Below, piece after piece: positions 27,730-37,197 of a stretch of DNA of 64,000 nt. The notes under the pieces were generated by a model. The model saw only the letters and a program-made list of their open reading frames with translations, had not been told where the DNA came from and did not search any database. Position numbers and translations under genes: made by a program. Every line of letters starts with the position of its first letter. Position 1 is the first letter of the stretch. The stretch is from Aestuariivirga litoralis (GTDB lineage: Bacteria; Pseudomonadota; Alphaproteobacteria; Rhizobiales; Aestuariivirgaceae): NCBI RefSeq assembly GCF_003234965.1, contig NZ_QKVK01000009.1, forward strand, positions 1-64,000. The letters run 5' to 3'.

Positions 27730-28387
27730 CCCGGTCATCGAATTCGTCGGCCTGCCCGGCGCCGGCAAGAGCACCATCACAAGGGCGCTGCCCGCCCATT
27801 GGCCCACCTCCCGCAACACCGACCCCGCTCCGCTGCCGCTTCCCCGCCGCCTCGCCGTCTACCGCGCCGCGTTGCCCTTCATGCTGTCGCTCCGCCCGCT
27901 GGAGACGATGGATGCCAGGCGCCTCACCAGGCTCGCGGCGGAATTGCGCTTCTATGAACGTGAGGCCGCGGGCCCGCTGGTCATCGACCAGGGCATGATC
28001 CAGAAGCTCTGGTCGCTGCTGCTCGACCGCAGGAGCCACGATCCGGCAGCGCTCGACCGTCTGGTGGCGGCGCTTGCGCCGACTGCGGCAGACCTGATCG
28101 TCTGTCTCAATACACCGCCTGCTCTTGCCGCCGAGCGGTTGATCGCCCGCAACGGCGGCAACAGCCGCCTGCAGAAGCGCCCGGAGGATGAGATGCGGCA
28201 GGGACTCGTTTCCGGGCAAGCTCTCTATGGCATGCTGATGGACCTCTATCGCCATCATTCCGCCGGAAGGGTGCTGGAACTCTCGGGGCACGATCCGGTC
28301 GAGGTGAGTGCGGCGAAAGTCATGGCCGCCGTTTCCGAAATCCGGCAAGCGGCGGCGAAACGGCAGGGAAAGCATGGCAATGGCTGA
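27716..28387 (+). CDS. P-loop kinase-like protein
   Basis: The protein has 223 residues. IEFVGLPGAGKSTITRAL (residues ~8-25) is a Walker A motif of the adenylate/shikimate-kinase-like class, and GPLVIDQGMIQKLW is the likely second acidic motif. An R-rich lid may be RLIARNGGNSRLQKRPEDE. No substrate family is recognisable. It overlaps the genes on both sides by 14 bases and so is translationally coupled to them. Confidence 0.68.
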   Translation: MLRANPVIEFVGLPGAGKSTITRALPAHWPTSRNTDPAPLPLPRRLAVYRAALPFMLSLRPLETMDARRLTRLAAELRFYEREAAGPLVIDQGMIQKLWSLLLDRRSHDPAALDRLVAALAPTAADLIVCLNTPPALAAERLIARNGGNSRLQKRPEDEMRQGLVSGQALYGMLMDLYRHHSAGRVLELSGHDPVEVSAAKVMAAVSEIRQAAAKRQGKHGNG

Positions 28388-29672
28388 AGGCAGGACGTGG
28401 AGCAAGGCGGAGATCGAGGCCTTCCTCGCCGCGGAGGACCTCAAGTATCAGAAAATCACGCTGCCGCACGGCCTGTCGACGCCGGGCGCCGACCGCAAGG
28501 AGGTCTGCGAGATCGCCTTTGCCGGGGGCATCACGGGCAAGACCGTGCTCGATATCGGGAGCTACCTCGGGTATTTCTGCTTCGAGGCGCTGGAACGCGG
28601 TGCCGCTGCCGCCACAGGTCTCGAGGTTGATCCGGGCAAGCTTCGACAAGCCCGCACCCTGGCCGAGATCAAGGGTCTCAACGCCGAATTCGTGATGGAC
28701 GATATCGAGACCAAGGCGCTCGATCGGCGCTACGACATTGTCCTCTGTCTCAACGTGCTGCACCACCTGTTCAATCCCATCGGCGTGCTGCACAAGCTGG
28801 CAGAGGCCACGCGTGACCGGCTGGTGCTGGAAGTGGCCTCCCTCAACCCCCGCGACGCGAGGAAGCTGGGGGTGGGCGCGCTCACCCGGCAGCTCATTGG
28901 CAAGCTGCCGGTGGTTTTCATTGGCCGTGGCGTGCCCTCCTTCAAGTCGCAGGGTGAGGTGCAGAAATACTTCTTCACGCCCGCCGCCGTCCTGCGCATC
29001 CTCGGCAGCCAGCGTGCACTGTTCTCGCGCATCGAAATCGTGCCGTCCTCGCACAAGCAGCGCTTCATCGTCGTGGCCACGCGGCGGCGCATCGGCACGC
29101 TGGTCATCGTCAGTGGTCCCACCTCTTCGGGCAAGTCGACGTTCCTGAAGCGCATCGGCGATGGCCAGCTGCCACCCGAGCTCGCTGCGGAGCTTCCGTC
29201 GTCCAGCCGCAACTGGCCGATGACGGGCGCAGGCCAGCTGCTCCAGACGCAGCATACCGCGACACCGTCGCTTCCCCCGCATGATCTCGAGGGCGCGGTG
29301 CTGCATTATGATTTCCTGCGGCCCTTCGCCACCGGTTGCCAGGAGTATCCGCGTGACCAGGCGCTTGATCTCATCGCCTGTGCGGAAAAGGTGGTGGTCG
29401 TTGTCCTGAAGCCGGACATGGAACGTCTGTCGCGCCAGCTTCATGACAATGAGATCGCCGTGAAGCCCGACAAGGGCCTGCTCTACAAGCTCGCCAGCAA
29501 GGCGGGCCTCAGGCGCAAGAAGCGCCATCGTCAACTGGCTCAGCTCTACGCGCAAGCTGGCTGGGTGGATGGATGGTATGGCCGGTGGAACGACTTCATT
29601 CGCAGCACCGCTCCCGGGGCAAAGGTCATCACCGTGGACGAGTCGTGGTACGGCAGCGTGCCGAAGGCGTGA
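28374..29672 (+). CDS. Methyltransferase-kinase fusion protein
   Basis: The protein has 432 residues. Residues 1-~235 are a class I SAM-dependent methyltransferase with motif I TVLDIGSYLGYFCF (~57-70), the acidic end of strand 2 in GLEVDPGK, and CLNVLHHLFNPIGVLHKL. Residues ~240-432 are a P-loop kinase-like domain with GPTSSGKST (248-256) and a VVVVVLKPDMERLSRQL strand. ATG 28374 has AGGGAAA upstream; earlier in-frame codons overlap the previous kinase gene. Both a methyl and a phosphate addition to the same product are conceivable, as in capsule modification, but this is inference. Confidence 0.7.
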   Translation: MAMAEGRTWSKAEIEAFLAAEDLKYQKITLPHGLSTPGADRKEVCEIAFAGGITGKTVLDIGSYLGYFCFEALERGAAAATGLEVDPGKLRQARTLAEIKGLNAEFVMDDIETKALDRRYDIVLCLNVLHHLFNPIGVLHKLAEATRDRLVLEVASLNPRDARKLGVGALTRQLIGKLPVVFIGRGVPSFKSQGEVQKYFFTPAAVLRILGSQRALFSRIEIVPSSHKQRFIVVATRRRIGTLVIVSGPTSSGKSTFLKRIGDGQLPPELAAELPSSSRNWPMTGAGQLLQTQHTATPSLPPHDLEGAVLHYDFLRPFATGCQEYPRDQALDLIACAEKVVVVVLKPDMERLSRQLHDNEIAVKPDKGLLYKLASKAGLRRKKRHRQLAQLYAQAGWVDGWYGRWNDFIRSTAPGAKVITVDESWYGSVPKA

Positions 29673-29757
29673 CCCGGCCTGCCATCTGAGGCTGTAGTCG
29701 CATCCGTATTTTGTCCGTTATGGCCCCCGAACTCTTGGCCTAAGATGGTCCCCGACC

Positions 29758-30816
29758 ATGACCGCCCCGCTGATCCACATTGGCCTGCACAAGACCGGAA
29801 CCTCATGGCTCCAGGTTCATCTCTTCGCCAATCCAGACATGCCCTTCTGGACGGCGGCGCCGGAGAGCGTGAAGAAGCGCAAGTCGCGCGCCAAGTTCGG
29901 CTCCTATGAATTCTACCGCGCGGCCGACGGCAACATGCTGCGCGAGGATCAGTTCGATGCCGCGCAGGCACGTTCGGCGGTTGGCGCTGCAATCGTTCCC
30001 GAGGGCCGCTGCCTCGTCGTCAGCAACGAACGGCTGAGCGGACACCCCATGTCCAACGGCATGGACCGTTCCGCCATATGCAATCGTCTTCACGAAACGC
30101 TGCCCAATGCCCGGGTGCTGATCGTGGTGCGCGAGCAGCGCGCCATGATCCTGTCCAACTACATGCAATACCTGAAATATGGCGGCCCGCGCAGCATCAC
30201 GGGCTTCCTCGCGCCGGAGCATGATGCCCGCGCCCCGGGCCTTGATCCCTGCTACTGGGACTATGACCGGCTGGTCGAGGCCTATCACCGCCGCTTCGGT
30301 GCCGGCAACGTGCTGGTGCTGCCTTACGAGATGCTGCGCAAGGCCCCGCAGGACTTCGTCGCCCGCATCTGCCGCTTCGCCGGGGTGGAGCCGCCGCGCC
30401 AGGCGCTGGCTGCCGCAAGCCGGGAGAATGCCAGCCAGAACTACCTCACCGCCGTCGGCCTGCGCCTGCTCTCGCCGGTGATCCGCAGTTCGCGCGGCAA
30501 TGGCTTCGCGCCGTCGCTGCTCGGCCGCCGCGTCGGCCAGGCGGTGCATCTCGGTCTGCAGAAATACCTCGGCCTCCTGGTGCCGCGCGCCCTCAACGAG
30601 CATGTCAAGGCGCGGCTGCTGGCCCGCGTGGCACCCATGGCAGAGCGATACCGCCACAGCAACCAGCGCCTCCAGAAGCTCACCGGTCTCGACCTTCGCC
30701 CCTATGGCTATGCGCTGCCGGAGGAAGGTGCGGTGATCCGTCCCTTCCCGGCGCCCTCCGCCGCGCCTGCGGGGGCCCCGCTGCAGCCCGCAACCCGCCA
30801 CGCCCGCGACGCCTGA
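29758..30816 (+). CDS. Sulfotransferase family protein
   Basis: A 352-residue protein with IHIGLHKTGTSWLQ at residues 6-19, the 5'-phosphosulfate-binding loop of sulfotransferases, and ARVLIVVREQRAMILSNYMQYLKYGG, the 3'-phosphate-binding region. Further typical segments are NVLVLPYEMLRKAPQDFVARICRFAGV. It probably sulfates a surface glycan using PAPS. It lies 85 bases after the methyltransferase-kinase gene, with a possible promoter (TTATGG 29718-29723, 17 bases, TAAGAT 29741-29746), so it may be transcribed separately. The C-terminal ~30 residues are proline/alanine-rich. Confidence 0.85.
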   Translation: MTAPLIHIGLHKTGTSWLQVHLFANPDMPFWTAAPESVKKRKSRAKFGSYEFYRAADGNMLREDQFDAAQARSAVGAAIVPEGRCLVVSNERLSGHPMSNGMDRSAICNRLHETLPNARVLIVVREQRAMILSNYMQYLKYGGPRSITGFLAPEHDARAPGLDPCYWDYDRLVEAYHRRFGAGNVLVLPYEMLRKAPQDFVARICRFAGVEPPRQALAAASRENASQNYLTAVGLRLLSPVIRSSRGNGFAPSLLGRRVGQAVHLGLQKYLGLLVPRALNEHVKARLLARVAPMAERYRHSNQRLQKLTGLDLRPYGYALPEEGAVIRPFPAPSAAPAGAPLQPATRHARDA

Positions 30817-30844
30817 GCCAGGCTCCGCGCCCCGGCGCCCCTGC

Positions 30845-31933
30845 CTATCCGCGCCGGCTGAGCCAGCCCGGCCGGGCGCTTTCGACCAGCATCATCTCGG
30901 CCACGTTCTCCGCCGTCAGCACGCCCATCACGCGGCCTGCCGCATCCATCACCACCTCGGCGCCGGCTCCCCGCGCGCGCATCGCCGCATAGGCCTCCGC
31001 CAGCGGTTCTCCCGGCAGCAGTGGTGCGCAGCCGCGCATCACCTCGCCCACCGGCACCGCCGCACCCCGTTCGCGCAGGCCTCTGATCATCGCATCGCGG
31101 TCGAGCAGCCCGACGATGCGGCCCGTTCCATCCACCACGGGAAAATCCTTCTGCGGCGAGGCCAGCAAGGCGTCGATGGCCTGCGACACCGGATCGTGTT
31201 CGCCCAGCACCACCGGCGATGGCTCCATTGCGTCACGCACGAAAAGTCGGGTGGCGAGGCCGGTGAAGGCGGCCTGCTGCTCCTCCGCCGCCGCGGCGAA
31301 ATAGATGAAGACGCCGACCAACATCAGGATCGGGTTCCACAGCAGCCCCATCACGAAGAACGCCAGCGCGAAGGCCTGCCCGATGCGGGCGGCAAGCGCC
31401 GTGGCGCGCACCGGCGCCATGTTCATGGCCAGCACGGCGCGCAGCACGCGGCCGCCATCCATCGGAAAGGCGGGGATCAGGTTGAACAGCACCAGCACCA
31501 CGTTCACCAGCAGCAGGCGCTCCGCCAGCGTGGCGCGGTCGAAGTCGAAGCTGGCGATGAACTGCGGGCCGAGCCCCAGCACGGCCATCAGCGCAAGGGC
31601 GATCGCCACGTTGACCAGCGGTCCGGCAATGGCCACGAGCAGTTCCTGCCGCGGGTTTTCCGGCATCCGTTCCATGGCCGCAATGCCGCCGATGGGCGAC
31701 AGGATCACCTGCGGCGTGTTGACCCCGAAGCGCTTCGCCATGGCAATGTGGCCGAACTCGTGCAGCGTCACGCACAGGAAGACGAGCAGGATGAACACAA
31801 TCGATTCAGCCGCGGCGGACGGGCCGCCGGCGAGATAATCCGCAATGCCGATCCAGGCGAGGAAGATCAGGAAGGTGACATGCAGCCTGACCCTGGTGCC
31901 TGCGACGGAGCCGATGGTGAGTGCCCAGTTCAT
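30845..31933 (-). CDS. Site-2 protease family membrane metalloprotease with CBS domains
   Basis: This 362-residue M50B protease has zinc ligands H58 and H62 in LHEFGH with catalytic Glu59, and the third ligand Asp159 in FPMDGGRVLRA. About six membrane helices fill residues 1-~215. Residues ~225-355 hold two CBS domains (VRDAMEPSPVVLGEH; FPVVDGTGRIVGLLDRD; EVMRGCAPLLPGEP; VTGVL-like end). Such proteins are distinct from RseP, lack PDZ domains and may sense nucleotides through the CBS pair. ATG 31933. Convergent with the sulfotransferase gene, with a 28-base gap. Confidence 0.9.
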   Translation of the reverse strand: MNWALTIGSVAGTRVRLHVTFLIFLAWIGIADYLAGGPSAAAESIVFILLVFLCVTLHEFGHIAMAKRFGVNTPQVILSPIGGIAAMERMPENPRQELLVAIAGPLVNVAIALALMAVLGLGPQFIASFDFDRATLAERLLLVNVVLVLFNLIPAFPMDGGRVLRAVLAMNMAPVRATALAARIGQAFALAFFVMGLLWNPILMLVGVFIYFAAAAEEQQAAFTGLATRLFVRDAMEPSPVVLGEHDPVSQAIDALLASPQKDFPVVDGTGRIVGLLDRDAMIRGLRERGAAVPVGEVMRGCAPLLPGEPLAEAYAAMRARGAGAEVVMDAAGRVMGVLTAENVAEMMLVESARPGWLSRRG

Positions 31934-31964
31934 GGTCCCAGTATAGGGAATTTTTCCTCAAATG

Positions 31965-33416
31965 TCAAGAAAAATCACAACCGGGGCGGGTCTTTCTTGT
32001 GCCATACCAGCCGCCGACGGCCTTTTCGAAGGCCAGGCCAGCGCGGAAAACCTTCACATCGTCCCATGTCCGTCCCACCAGCTGGATGCCGGTGGGAACC
32101 CTCGTTTCCGCATGTCCCGAGGGCAGCGAGAGCACCGGGCAATTGTGCAGCATGTTGAACTGGTGGGTCATCACCCAGCCATACTCGGGGTCGACCTTGC
32201 GGCCCGCCACCGTGAAATTCCCGTCCCACGGATCGTGCTCGGCCTTCACCGATGGCGCGTTGTTGGTGGGGCAGATGAACAGGTCGTGGCGTTCCAGCAC
32301 CGGCCCCAGCGTCTGGTACATGCGGTGCGCCTGTTCCCACGGCTTGTGGACGTCGTCGGCACCCGTCAGCTTGCCGGCCACCTCGGCGAACTTCACGGCA
32401 TAGTCCGTCATCAGGTGCTTCGAGTCTTTCAGGTGCCAGATGGTCTGCCGGCCGAAATGCATCAGGTTGTACCAGTGCAGCCCGTTCTTCTCGACCTCCC
32501 CGGTCCAGCCGAGGTCCACTTCCTCCACCCTGGCGCCCAGCGACCTGAACACCTCGAGCGCCTTCAGCATGTTCTTTCGCACGGCGGGCTCGACGGGCAC
32601 GTAGCCGAGGTCCACCGACCAGGCGATCCTCAGTCCACGGATTGATCGTGCCTCTGTCGGCAGCACCACCGTCTCGCGCAGCGAGTCATGGTCGAGCGGG
32701 TGGGGCCCCGAGGTCACGTTCTGCATCAGCGCCGCATCGGCCACGCTGCGCGTCATCGGGCCGCAGTGATTGAAGCGGTCGAAATTGGCGGGCGGCCCGT
32801 CCGGGTTCCGCCCATGCGGCGGCTTGTAGCCGACGACACCGCAGGCCGCGGCGGGAATGCGGATCGAGCCGCCGATGTCGGTGCCCGTCGCCAGCGTGGT
32901 GATGCCCGCGGCAAGTGCGGCCCCCGAACCGCCCGATGATCCGCCTGGCCCCCACTCGGTGTTCCACGGGTTGCGCGTGACGCCCCAGAGCCGCGAGGTG
33001 GTGATGCCGGAGAGGCAGAACTCCGGCGTCGTGGTGCGCGCCAGGATGACGGCACCGGCCTTCTCGAGCCGCTCGATCATCGGGTCCGAATGATCATCCA
33101 CCGAGTCCTTGAAGATCAGCGAGCCATGGGTCGTGCGCTTGCCCTTCAGCCGCTGCGCATCTTTCACGCACAGCGGCACGCCGTCGAGCGCGCCGGTCCT
33201 CGCCCCGCGCTTCATGTAGCGCGCCTCCGAGGCCTGCGCCTGCGCCACCGCCTCGTCGGCGTAGCGGTCGGCCAGGCAGTTGATCCTGGGGTTCACCTTC
33301 TCGGCCCGCGCGATCAGCGCCTTGGTCAGCTCGACGGGCGAGAGCTTGCGCTTCCTGAACAGCTTCAGGGCCTCATGGGCGGGGAGGTAGCACAGGTCAT
33401 CGTTGGTCATGGACAA
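31965..33416 (-). CDS. Amidase (amidase signature family)
   Basis: The protein has 483 residues. It carries the Ser-cisSer-Lys triad: Lys85 in LCVKDAQRLKG, cis-Ser160 in GPGGSSGGSGAALAAG and nucleophile Ser184 in GTDIGGSIRIPAA. The length fits the family. The amide substrate is not predictable. ATG 33416 (a second ATG two codons later is possible). It faces away from the SDR gene at 33479, with 62 bases between the starts. The stop lies 31 bases upstream of the protease start, in the same direction. Confidence 0.9.
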   Translation of the reverse strand: MSMTNDDLCYLPAHEALKLFRKRKLSPVELTKALIARAEKVNPRINCLADRYADEAVAQAQASEARYMKRGARTGALDGVPLCVKDAQRLKGKRTTHGSLIFKDSVDDHSDPMIERLEKAGAVILARTTTPEFCLSGITTSRLWGVTRNPWNTEWGPGGSSGGSGAALAAGITTLATGTDIGGSIRIPAAACGVVGYKPPHGRNPDGPPANFDRFNHCGPMTRSVADAALMQNVTSGPHPLDHDSLRETVVLPTEARSIRGLRIAWSVDLGYVPVEPAVRKNMLKALEVFRSLGARVEEVDLGWTGEVEKNGLHWYNLMHFGRQTIWHLKDSKHLMTDYAVKFAEVAGKLTGADDVHKPWEQAHRMYQTLGPVLERHDLFICPTNNAPSVKAEHDPWDGNFTVAGRKVDPEYGWVMTHQFNMLHNCPVLSLPSGHAETRVPTGIQLVGRTWDDVKVFRAGLAFEKAVGGWYGTRKTRPGCDFS

Positions 33417-33478
33417 AACTCATGTCGAGGCGCTAGTGATTCCGGCCAACAGAGAACAGGACATTGGGAGAGAAGTCC

Positions 33479-34222
33479 ATGGCCGGCAGGCTTCACGGCA
33501 AGACAGCGATCGTCACCTCCGCCGGCCAGGGCATCGGCCGCGCCGCCGCCATCTGCATGGCGAAGGAGGGGGCAAAGGTCTGGGCCACCGACATCAATGC
33601 CGAAGCCCTGAAGACGCTCGCCGCCGAGCAGGCAGGAATCGAGACCTTCACCCTCGATGTGCTGAAGCAGGACGAAGTCGACGCCGCGGCAAAGCGCGTC
33701 GGCACGCCGGACATTCTGTTCAACTGCTCCGGCTACGTCCATGCCGGCACCCTGATGGAGACCGACGAGAAGGCCTGGGACTTCTCCTTCGACCTCAACG
33801 TCAAGGCGCATTACCGGATGATGAAGGCCTTCATGCCGGGCTGGCTCGCCCGTGGCAACGGCGTCATCATCAACATGGCTTCCGCCGCCTCCTCCATCAA
33901 GGGCGTGCCGAACCGCTTCGTCTATGGCGCCACCAAGGCCGCGGTGATCGGCATGACCAAGGCGCTGGCGGCGGACTACACCTCGAAGGGCATCCGCGTG
34001 AATGCCATCTGCCCCGGCACGGTCGACAGCCCGTCCCTGACCGAGCGCCTCAAGGCCACGGGTGATTACGAGGCGGCGAAATCGGCCTTCATTTCGCGCC
34101 AGCCGATGGGCCGCATGGCCCGGGCCGAGGAAATCGGCATGCTGGTGGTCTATCTCGCCAGCGACGAGGCGGCCTTCGTCACCGGGCAGACCTTCGTCAT
34201 CGACGGCGGCTGGTCGATCTAG
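33479..34222 (+). CDS. Short-chain dehydrogenase/reductase
   Basis: A 247-residue classical SDR with TSAGQGIG (13-20), catalytic Tyr149 and Lys153 in YGATK, and Asp38 for NAD preference. NAG of the canonical NNAG is replaced by NCSG, a feature of the DHRS6/2-keto-3-deoxy-L-fuconate dehydrogenase-like branch, which also shares RVNAICPGTVDSPSL. The ATG at 33479 follows GAGAGAAG. The substrate remains unknown. It is divergent from the amidase gene. Confidence 0.88.
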   Translation: MAGRLHGKTAIVTSAGQGIGRAAAICMAKEGAKVWATDINAEALKTLAAEQAGIETFTLDVLKQDEVDAAAKRVGTPDILFNCSGYVHAGTLMETDEKAWDFSFDLNVKAHYRMMKAFMPGWLARGNGVIINMASAASSIKGVPNRFVYGATKAAVIGMTKALAADYTSKGIRVNAICPGTVDSPSLTERLKATGDYEAAKSAFISRQPMGRMARAEEIGMLVVYLASDEAAFVTGQTFVIDGGWSI

Positions 34223-34285
34223 GCGATTTTTGCCGGGGTGCCCTGCGCCGCCGCTGCGTCAATTGTGACGGGCAGCGCGAAGCCA

Positions 34286-34315
34286 TTGGCAAAGGGTCTT
34301 TTCCCGGCTTAGGAT
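34286..34315 (+). promoter_or_regulatory. Promoter of the potABCD-like operon
   Basis: TTGGCA (34286-34291), an 18-base spacer and TAGGAT (34310-34315). The -10 box covers the first possible ATG of the ATPase gene (34314), so translation would have to begin further down, at TTG 34359, which has its own ribosome binding site CAGGGAG. Confidence 0.4.
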
Positions 34316-34358
34316 GGCAGCGGTAACCGCCGGAAAGCGCGGAACAGGGAGCTATATC

Positions 34359-35453
34359 TTGGCAGCAGGCCAGACCGCCATCGAGGCGAAGGGCGTCACC
34401 AAACAATTCGGAGCAGGCCCCGACGCCGTCAAGGCTCTCGACAATGTCTCGGTCTCGATCCGCCAGAACGAGTTCTTCACGCTGCTCGGGCCCTCGGGTT
34501 GCGGCAAGACCACGCTGCTCCGGCTGATCGCCGGCTTCGACTTCCCCACCGATGGCGAGATTCTCCTCTACGGCGAGAACATTGCCCCCCTGCCGCCCTA
34601 CAAGCGGCCGGTCAACACCGTGTTCCAGTCCTACGCGCTCTTCCCCCACATGACGGTGGCGCAGAACATCGGCTTCGGCCTCGAGATGCTGGGCAAGCCC
34701 CGGGCCGAGATCGACAAGCGCGTGTCGCAGATGCTGTCGCTCGTCCGCATGGAGGAACTCGCCAACCGCCGCACCAGCCAGATCTCCGGCGGCCAGCAGC
34801 AGCGCGTGGCACTTGCCCGCGCGCTGGCACCCCAGCCCAAGGTGCTGCTCCTCGACGAGCCGCTCTCGGCCCTCGACTACAAGCTCCGCAAGGACATGCA
34901 GATCGAGCTGAAGCGGCTGCAGCACGAAACCGGCATCACCTTCATCTTCGTCACGCATGACCAGGAAGAAGCCCTCACCATGTCGGACCGTATCGCCGTC
35001 ATGAGCAAGGGCAAGATCCTGCAGATCGGCTCCCCGCGCGAAATCTATGACCGTCCCTCGGTGCGCTTCGTCGCCAACTTCATCGGCGAGACGAACTTCC
35101 TCAAGGGAAACGTCACCGGCGTCTCGGGGCATCACGCCGAAGTCAGGCTGGCGGATGGCGCCACCATCACCGCGGGCCTGCCCGAGGGTCTCAACCCGTC
35201 CGGCGCCATCACCGTGGTGGTGCGGCCGGAACACGCTGACCTGGTCGCGCCCGGTGCCCCCGCCGATCTCCGTGGCAGGCTGGAGAACGTGGTCTATTTC
35301 GGCACCGACACCCACTATTACGTGAAGCTCGACGGCGGCGAGACCTTCATCATCCGCCAGCAGAACTCGCATGGCGGTGGCACCGGCCATGCGGTGGGCG
35401 ATGCCGTCGGCGTGGCGCTGGAGCCCAACTCGGCCCAGGTGGTGAGGGACTGA
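34359..35453 (+). CDS. potA: Polyamine-type ABC transporter, ATP-binding protein
   Basis: A 364-residue PotA/FbpC-type ATPase with Walker [27 protein letters not shown], signature [15 protein letters not shown], Walker [25 protein letters not shown] and a C-terminal TOBE domain ([12 protein letters not shown]). It energises uptake of putrescine, spermidine or a related cation. TTG 34359 is seven bases after CAGGGAG; ATG 34314 is also in frame but lies in the predicted -10 box. The stop is two bases before the first permease. Confidence 0.9.
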   Translation: MAAGQTAIEAKGVTKQFGAGPDAVKALDNVSVSIRQNEFFTLLGPSGCGKTTLLRLIAGFDFPTDGEILLYGENIAPLPPYKRPVNTVFQSYALFPHMTVAQNIGFGLEMLGKPRAEIDKRVSQMLSLVRMEELANRRTSQISGGQQQRVALARALAPQPKVLLLDEPLSALDYKLRKDMQIELKRLQHETGITFIFVTHDQEEALTMSDRIAVMSKGKILQIGSPREIYDRPSVRFVANFIGETNFLKGNVTGVSGHHAEVRLADGATITAGLPEGLNPSGAITVVVRPEHADLVAPGAPADLRGRLENVVYFGTDTHYYVKLDGGETFIIRQQNSHGGGTGHAVGDAVGVALEPNSAQVVRD

Positions 35454-35455
35454 GC

Positions 35456-36382
35456 ATGGGCATCGCGCAGCAGGCGGCCGACAGGGCCGAACGCGAGAGC
35501 ATCCGCAAGCGCTGGCTGCTCTCGGCGCCGGCACTCCTCATCATCTTCTTCGCCGCCATCGGCCCGCTTGCCGTCGTCGTGCTCTACTCCTTCATGGTCA
35601 AGGGCGACTATGGTGACGTGAAGTACTGGCAGTTCTCGCTCGACGGCTGGTTCAACGTGCTCTTTGAGCGCGACATGTTCGACGATACGCTGGGTCCCGC
35701 CTGGGCCAACATCAACATCTTCTGGCGCTCGCTGAAGCTCTCCTTCATCACCACTGTCGCGGCACTGTTCTTCGGCTTCCCGACTGCCTATTTCATCGCC
35801 ACCCGCAGGCCCGAGAAGCGCGATCTCTGGCTCTTCCTCATCACCATTCCCTTCTGGACCAACATCCTCATCCGCACCTTCGCGATGCAGGAGGTGATCC
35901 GCAACGAGGGCATCGTCAACTCGGCGCTGATGGGCCTGGGTCTCATCGACAAGCCGATCCAGATCATGTTCACCGACTGGGCCATCCTCTTCGGCATGGT
36001 CTATGTCTACCTGCCGCTGATGGTGCTGCCGCTCTATGCCTCGATGGAGAAGCTCGACTTCCGCCTCGTCGAGGCGGGCTATGATCTCTATGCCAACCGC
36101 TTCCAGGTTCTGCGCCGCGTCATCATCCCGCTGGTCAAGCCCGGCATCGTGGCGGGCTGCATCCTGGTCTTCATCCCCTCGCTCGGCGCCTATGTCATCC
36201 CGCGCGTGCTGGGCGGCGGCAAGAACATGATGCTCGGCAACCTGATCGACCTGCAGTTCGGCCAGGGCCGCAACTGGCCGCTGGGCTCCGCCCTCTCGAT
36301 CACGCTGATGATCATCGTCACGCTCGCCCTCCTCGTCTATGTCAGGAACACGTCCAAGGGCGGGGGCCACGGCCATGTCTAG
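35456..36382 (+). CDS. potB: Polyamine-type ABC transporter, permease
   Basis: The protein has 308 residues and six membrane helices. The first is SAPALLIIFFAAIGPLAVVVLYSF; RTFAMQEVIRNEGIVN is the usual PotB segment before helix 3; the EAA loop is LVEAGYDLYANRFQVLRRVIIPLVKPG. It pairs with the next permease to form the channel. The end overlaps potC by eight bases. Confidence 0.9.
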   Translation: MGIAQQAADRAERESIRKRWLLSAPALLIIFFAAIGPLAVVVLYSFMVKGDYGDVKYWQFSLDGWFNVLFERDMFDDTLGPAWANINIFWRSLKLSFITTVAALFFGFPTAYFIATRRPEKRDLWLFLITIPFWTNILIRTFAMQEVIRNEGIVNSALMGLGLIDKPIQIMFTDWAILFGMVYVYLPLMVLPLYASMEKLDFRLVEAGYDLYANRFQVLRRVIIPLVKPGIVAGCILVFIPSLGAYVIPRVLGGGKNMMLGNLIDLQFGQGRNWPLGSALSITLMIIVTLALLVYVRNTSKGGGHGHV

Positions 36383-37175
36383 GGGCTTCTCCATCAGCGC
36401 GATGCCGGGCTTCCCCTTCATCGCGCTGCTCTGCTTCGCGGTGCTCTACCTGCCGGTGGCGACCCTGGTGTTCTATGCCTTCAATGCCGGCATCAATGTC
36501 TCGGTCTGGGAAGGCTTCTCGCTGCGCTGGTTCCAGTCGGCCTGGCACAACACCGCGGTGCAGGAGGCCACCATCCGCTCCGCCGTCATCGCCGTCGTCG
36601 CGGCCACCATCGCCACGGTGACGGCCACCATGGCGGCGATCGCCACCACCCGCACCGCTCCCTATCGCGGCCTCACCTTCAAATATGCCTTCATCAACCA
36701 GCCGCTCATGGTGCCGGAGATCGTCACCGCCGTGGCGCTGCTGATCGTCTTCTCGCGCATCAAGATCTGGACCGGCTATTCGGGCCTGGGCTACCTCATC
36801 GCCGCGCACACCGCCTTCTGCATCCCCTTCGCCTACATGCCGATCCGCGCCCGCCTCGAGGGCATGGACCTGACGCTGGAACGCGCCGCGGCGGATCTCT
36901 ACGCCACGCCCTGGGCCGCCTTCCGGCGGGTGACGCTGCCGCTGCTCTGGCCCGGCATCCTCGCCGGCTTCATGCTGGCCTTCGTCATCTCGCTCGACGA
37001 CGTGGTGATCACCGAATTCGTGAAATCCGCCGGGCAGGAAACGCTGCCCACCTACATGCTGGGCCAGCTCAAGCGCTCGGTCACGCCGGAGATCAACGCC
37101 ATTTCCACGGTGTTCCTCGGCATCTCGGTTCTGCTGGTGACGATGTTCTTCTTCATCAGCCGGAAAAAGACGTGA
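36375..37175 (+). CDS. potC: Polyamine-type ABC transporter, permease
   Basis: This 266-residue PotC-type permease has six membrane helices, a [10 protein letters not shown] helix and the EAA loop [30 protein letters not shown] 36375 overlaps the end of potB; an in-frame start 12 codons earlier lies deeper inside pot[24 protein letters not shown] is typical of the C-terminal part. Confidence 0.9.
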   Translation: MSRGFSISAMPGFPFIALLCFAVLYLPVATLVFYAFNAGINVSVWEGFSLRWFQSAWHNTAVQEATIRSAVIAVVAATIATVTATMAAIATTRTAPYRGLTFKYAFINQPLMVPEIVTAVALLIVFSRIKIWTGYSGLGYLIAAHTAFCIPFAYMPIRARLEGMDLTLERAAADLYATPWAAFRRVTLPLLWPGILAGFMLAFVISLDDVVITEFVKSAGQETLPTYMLGQLKRSVTPEINAISTVFLGISVLLVTMFFFISRKKT

Positions 37176-37197
37176 AATTGAAAACAGGGAGCAAACG

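Noticed and set aside
26164-27819. A 551-codon minus-strand frame opposite the kinase gene
   Set aside because: Low-complexity composition typical of antisense shadows; the plus-strand frame has a Walker A motif and overlaps its neighbours in operon fashion.
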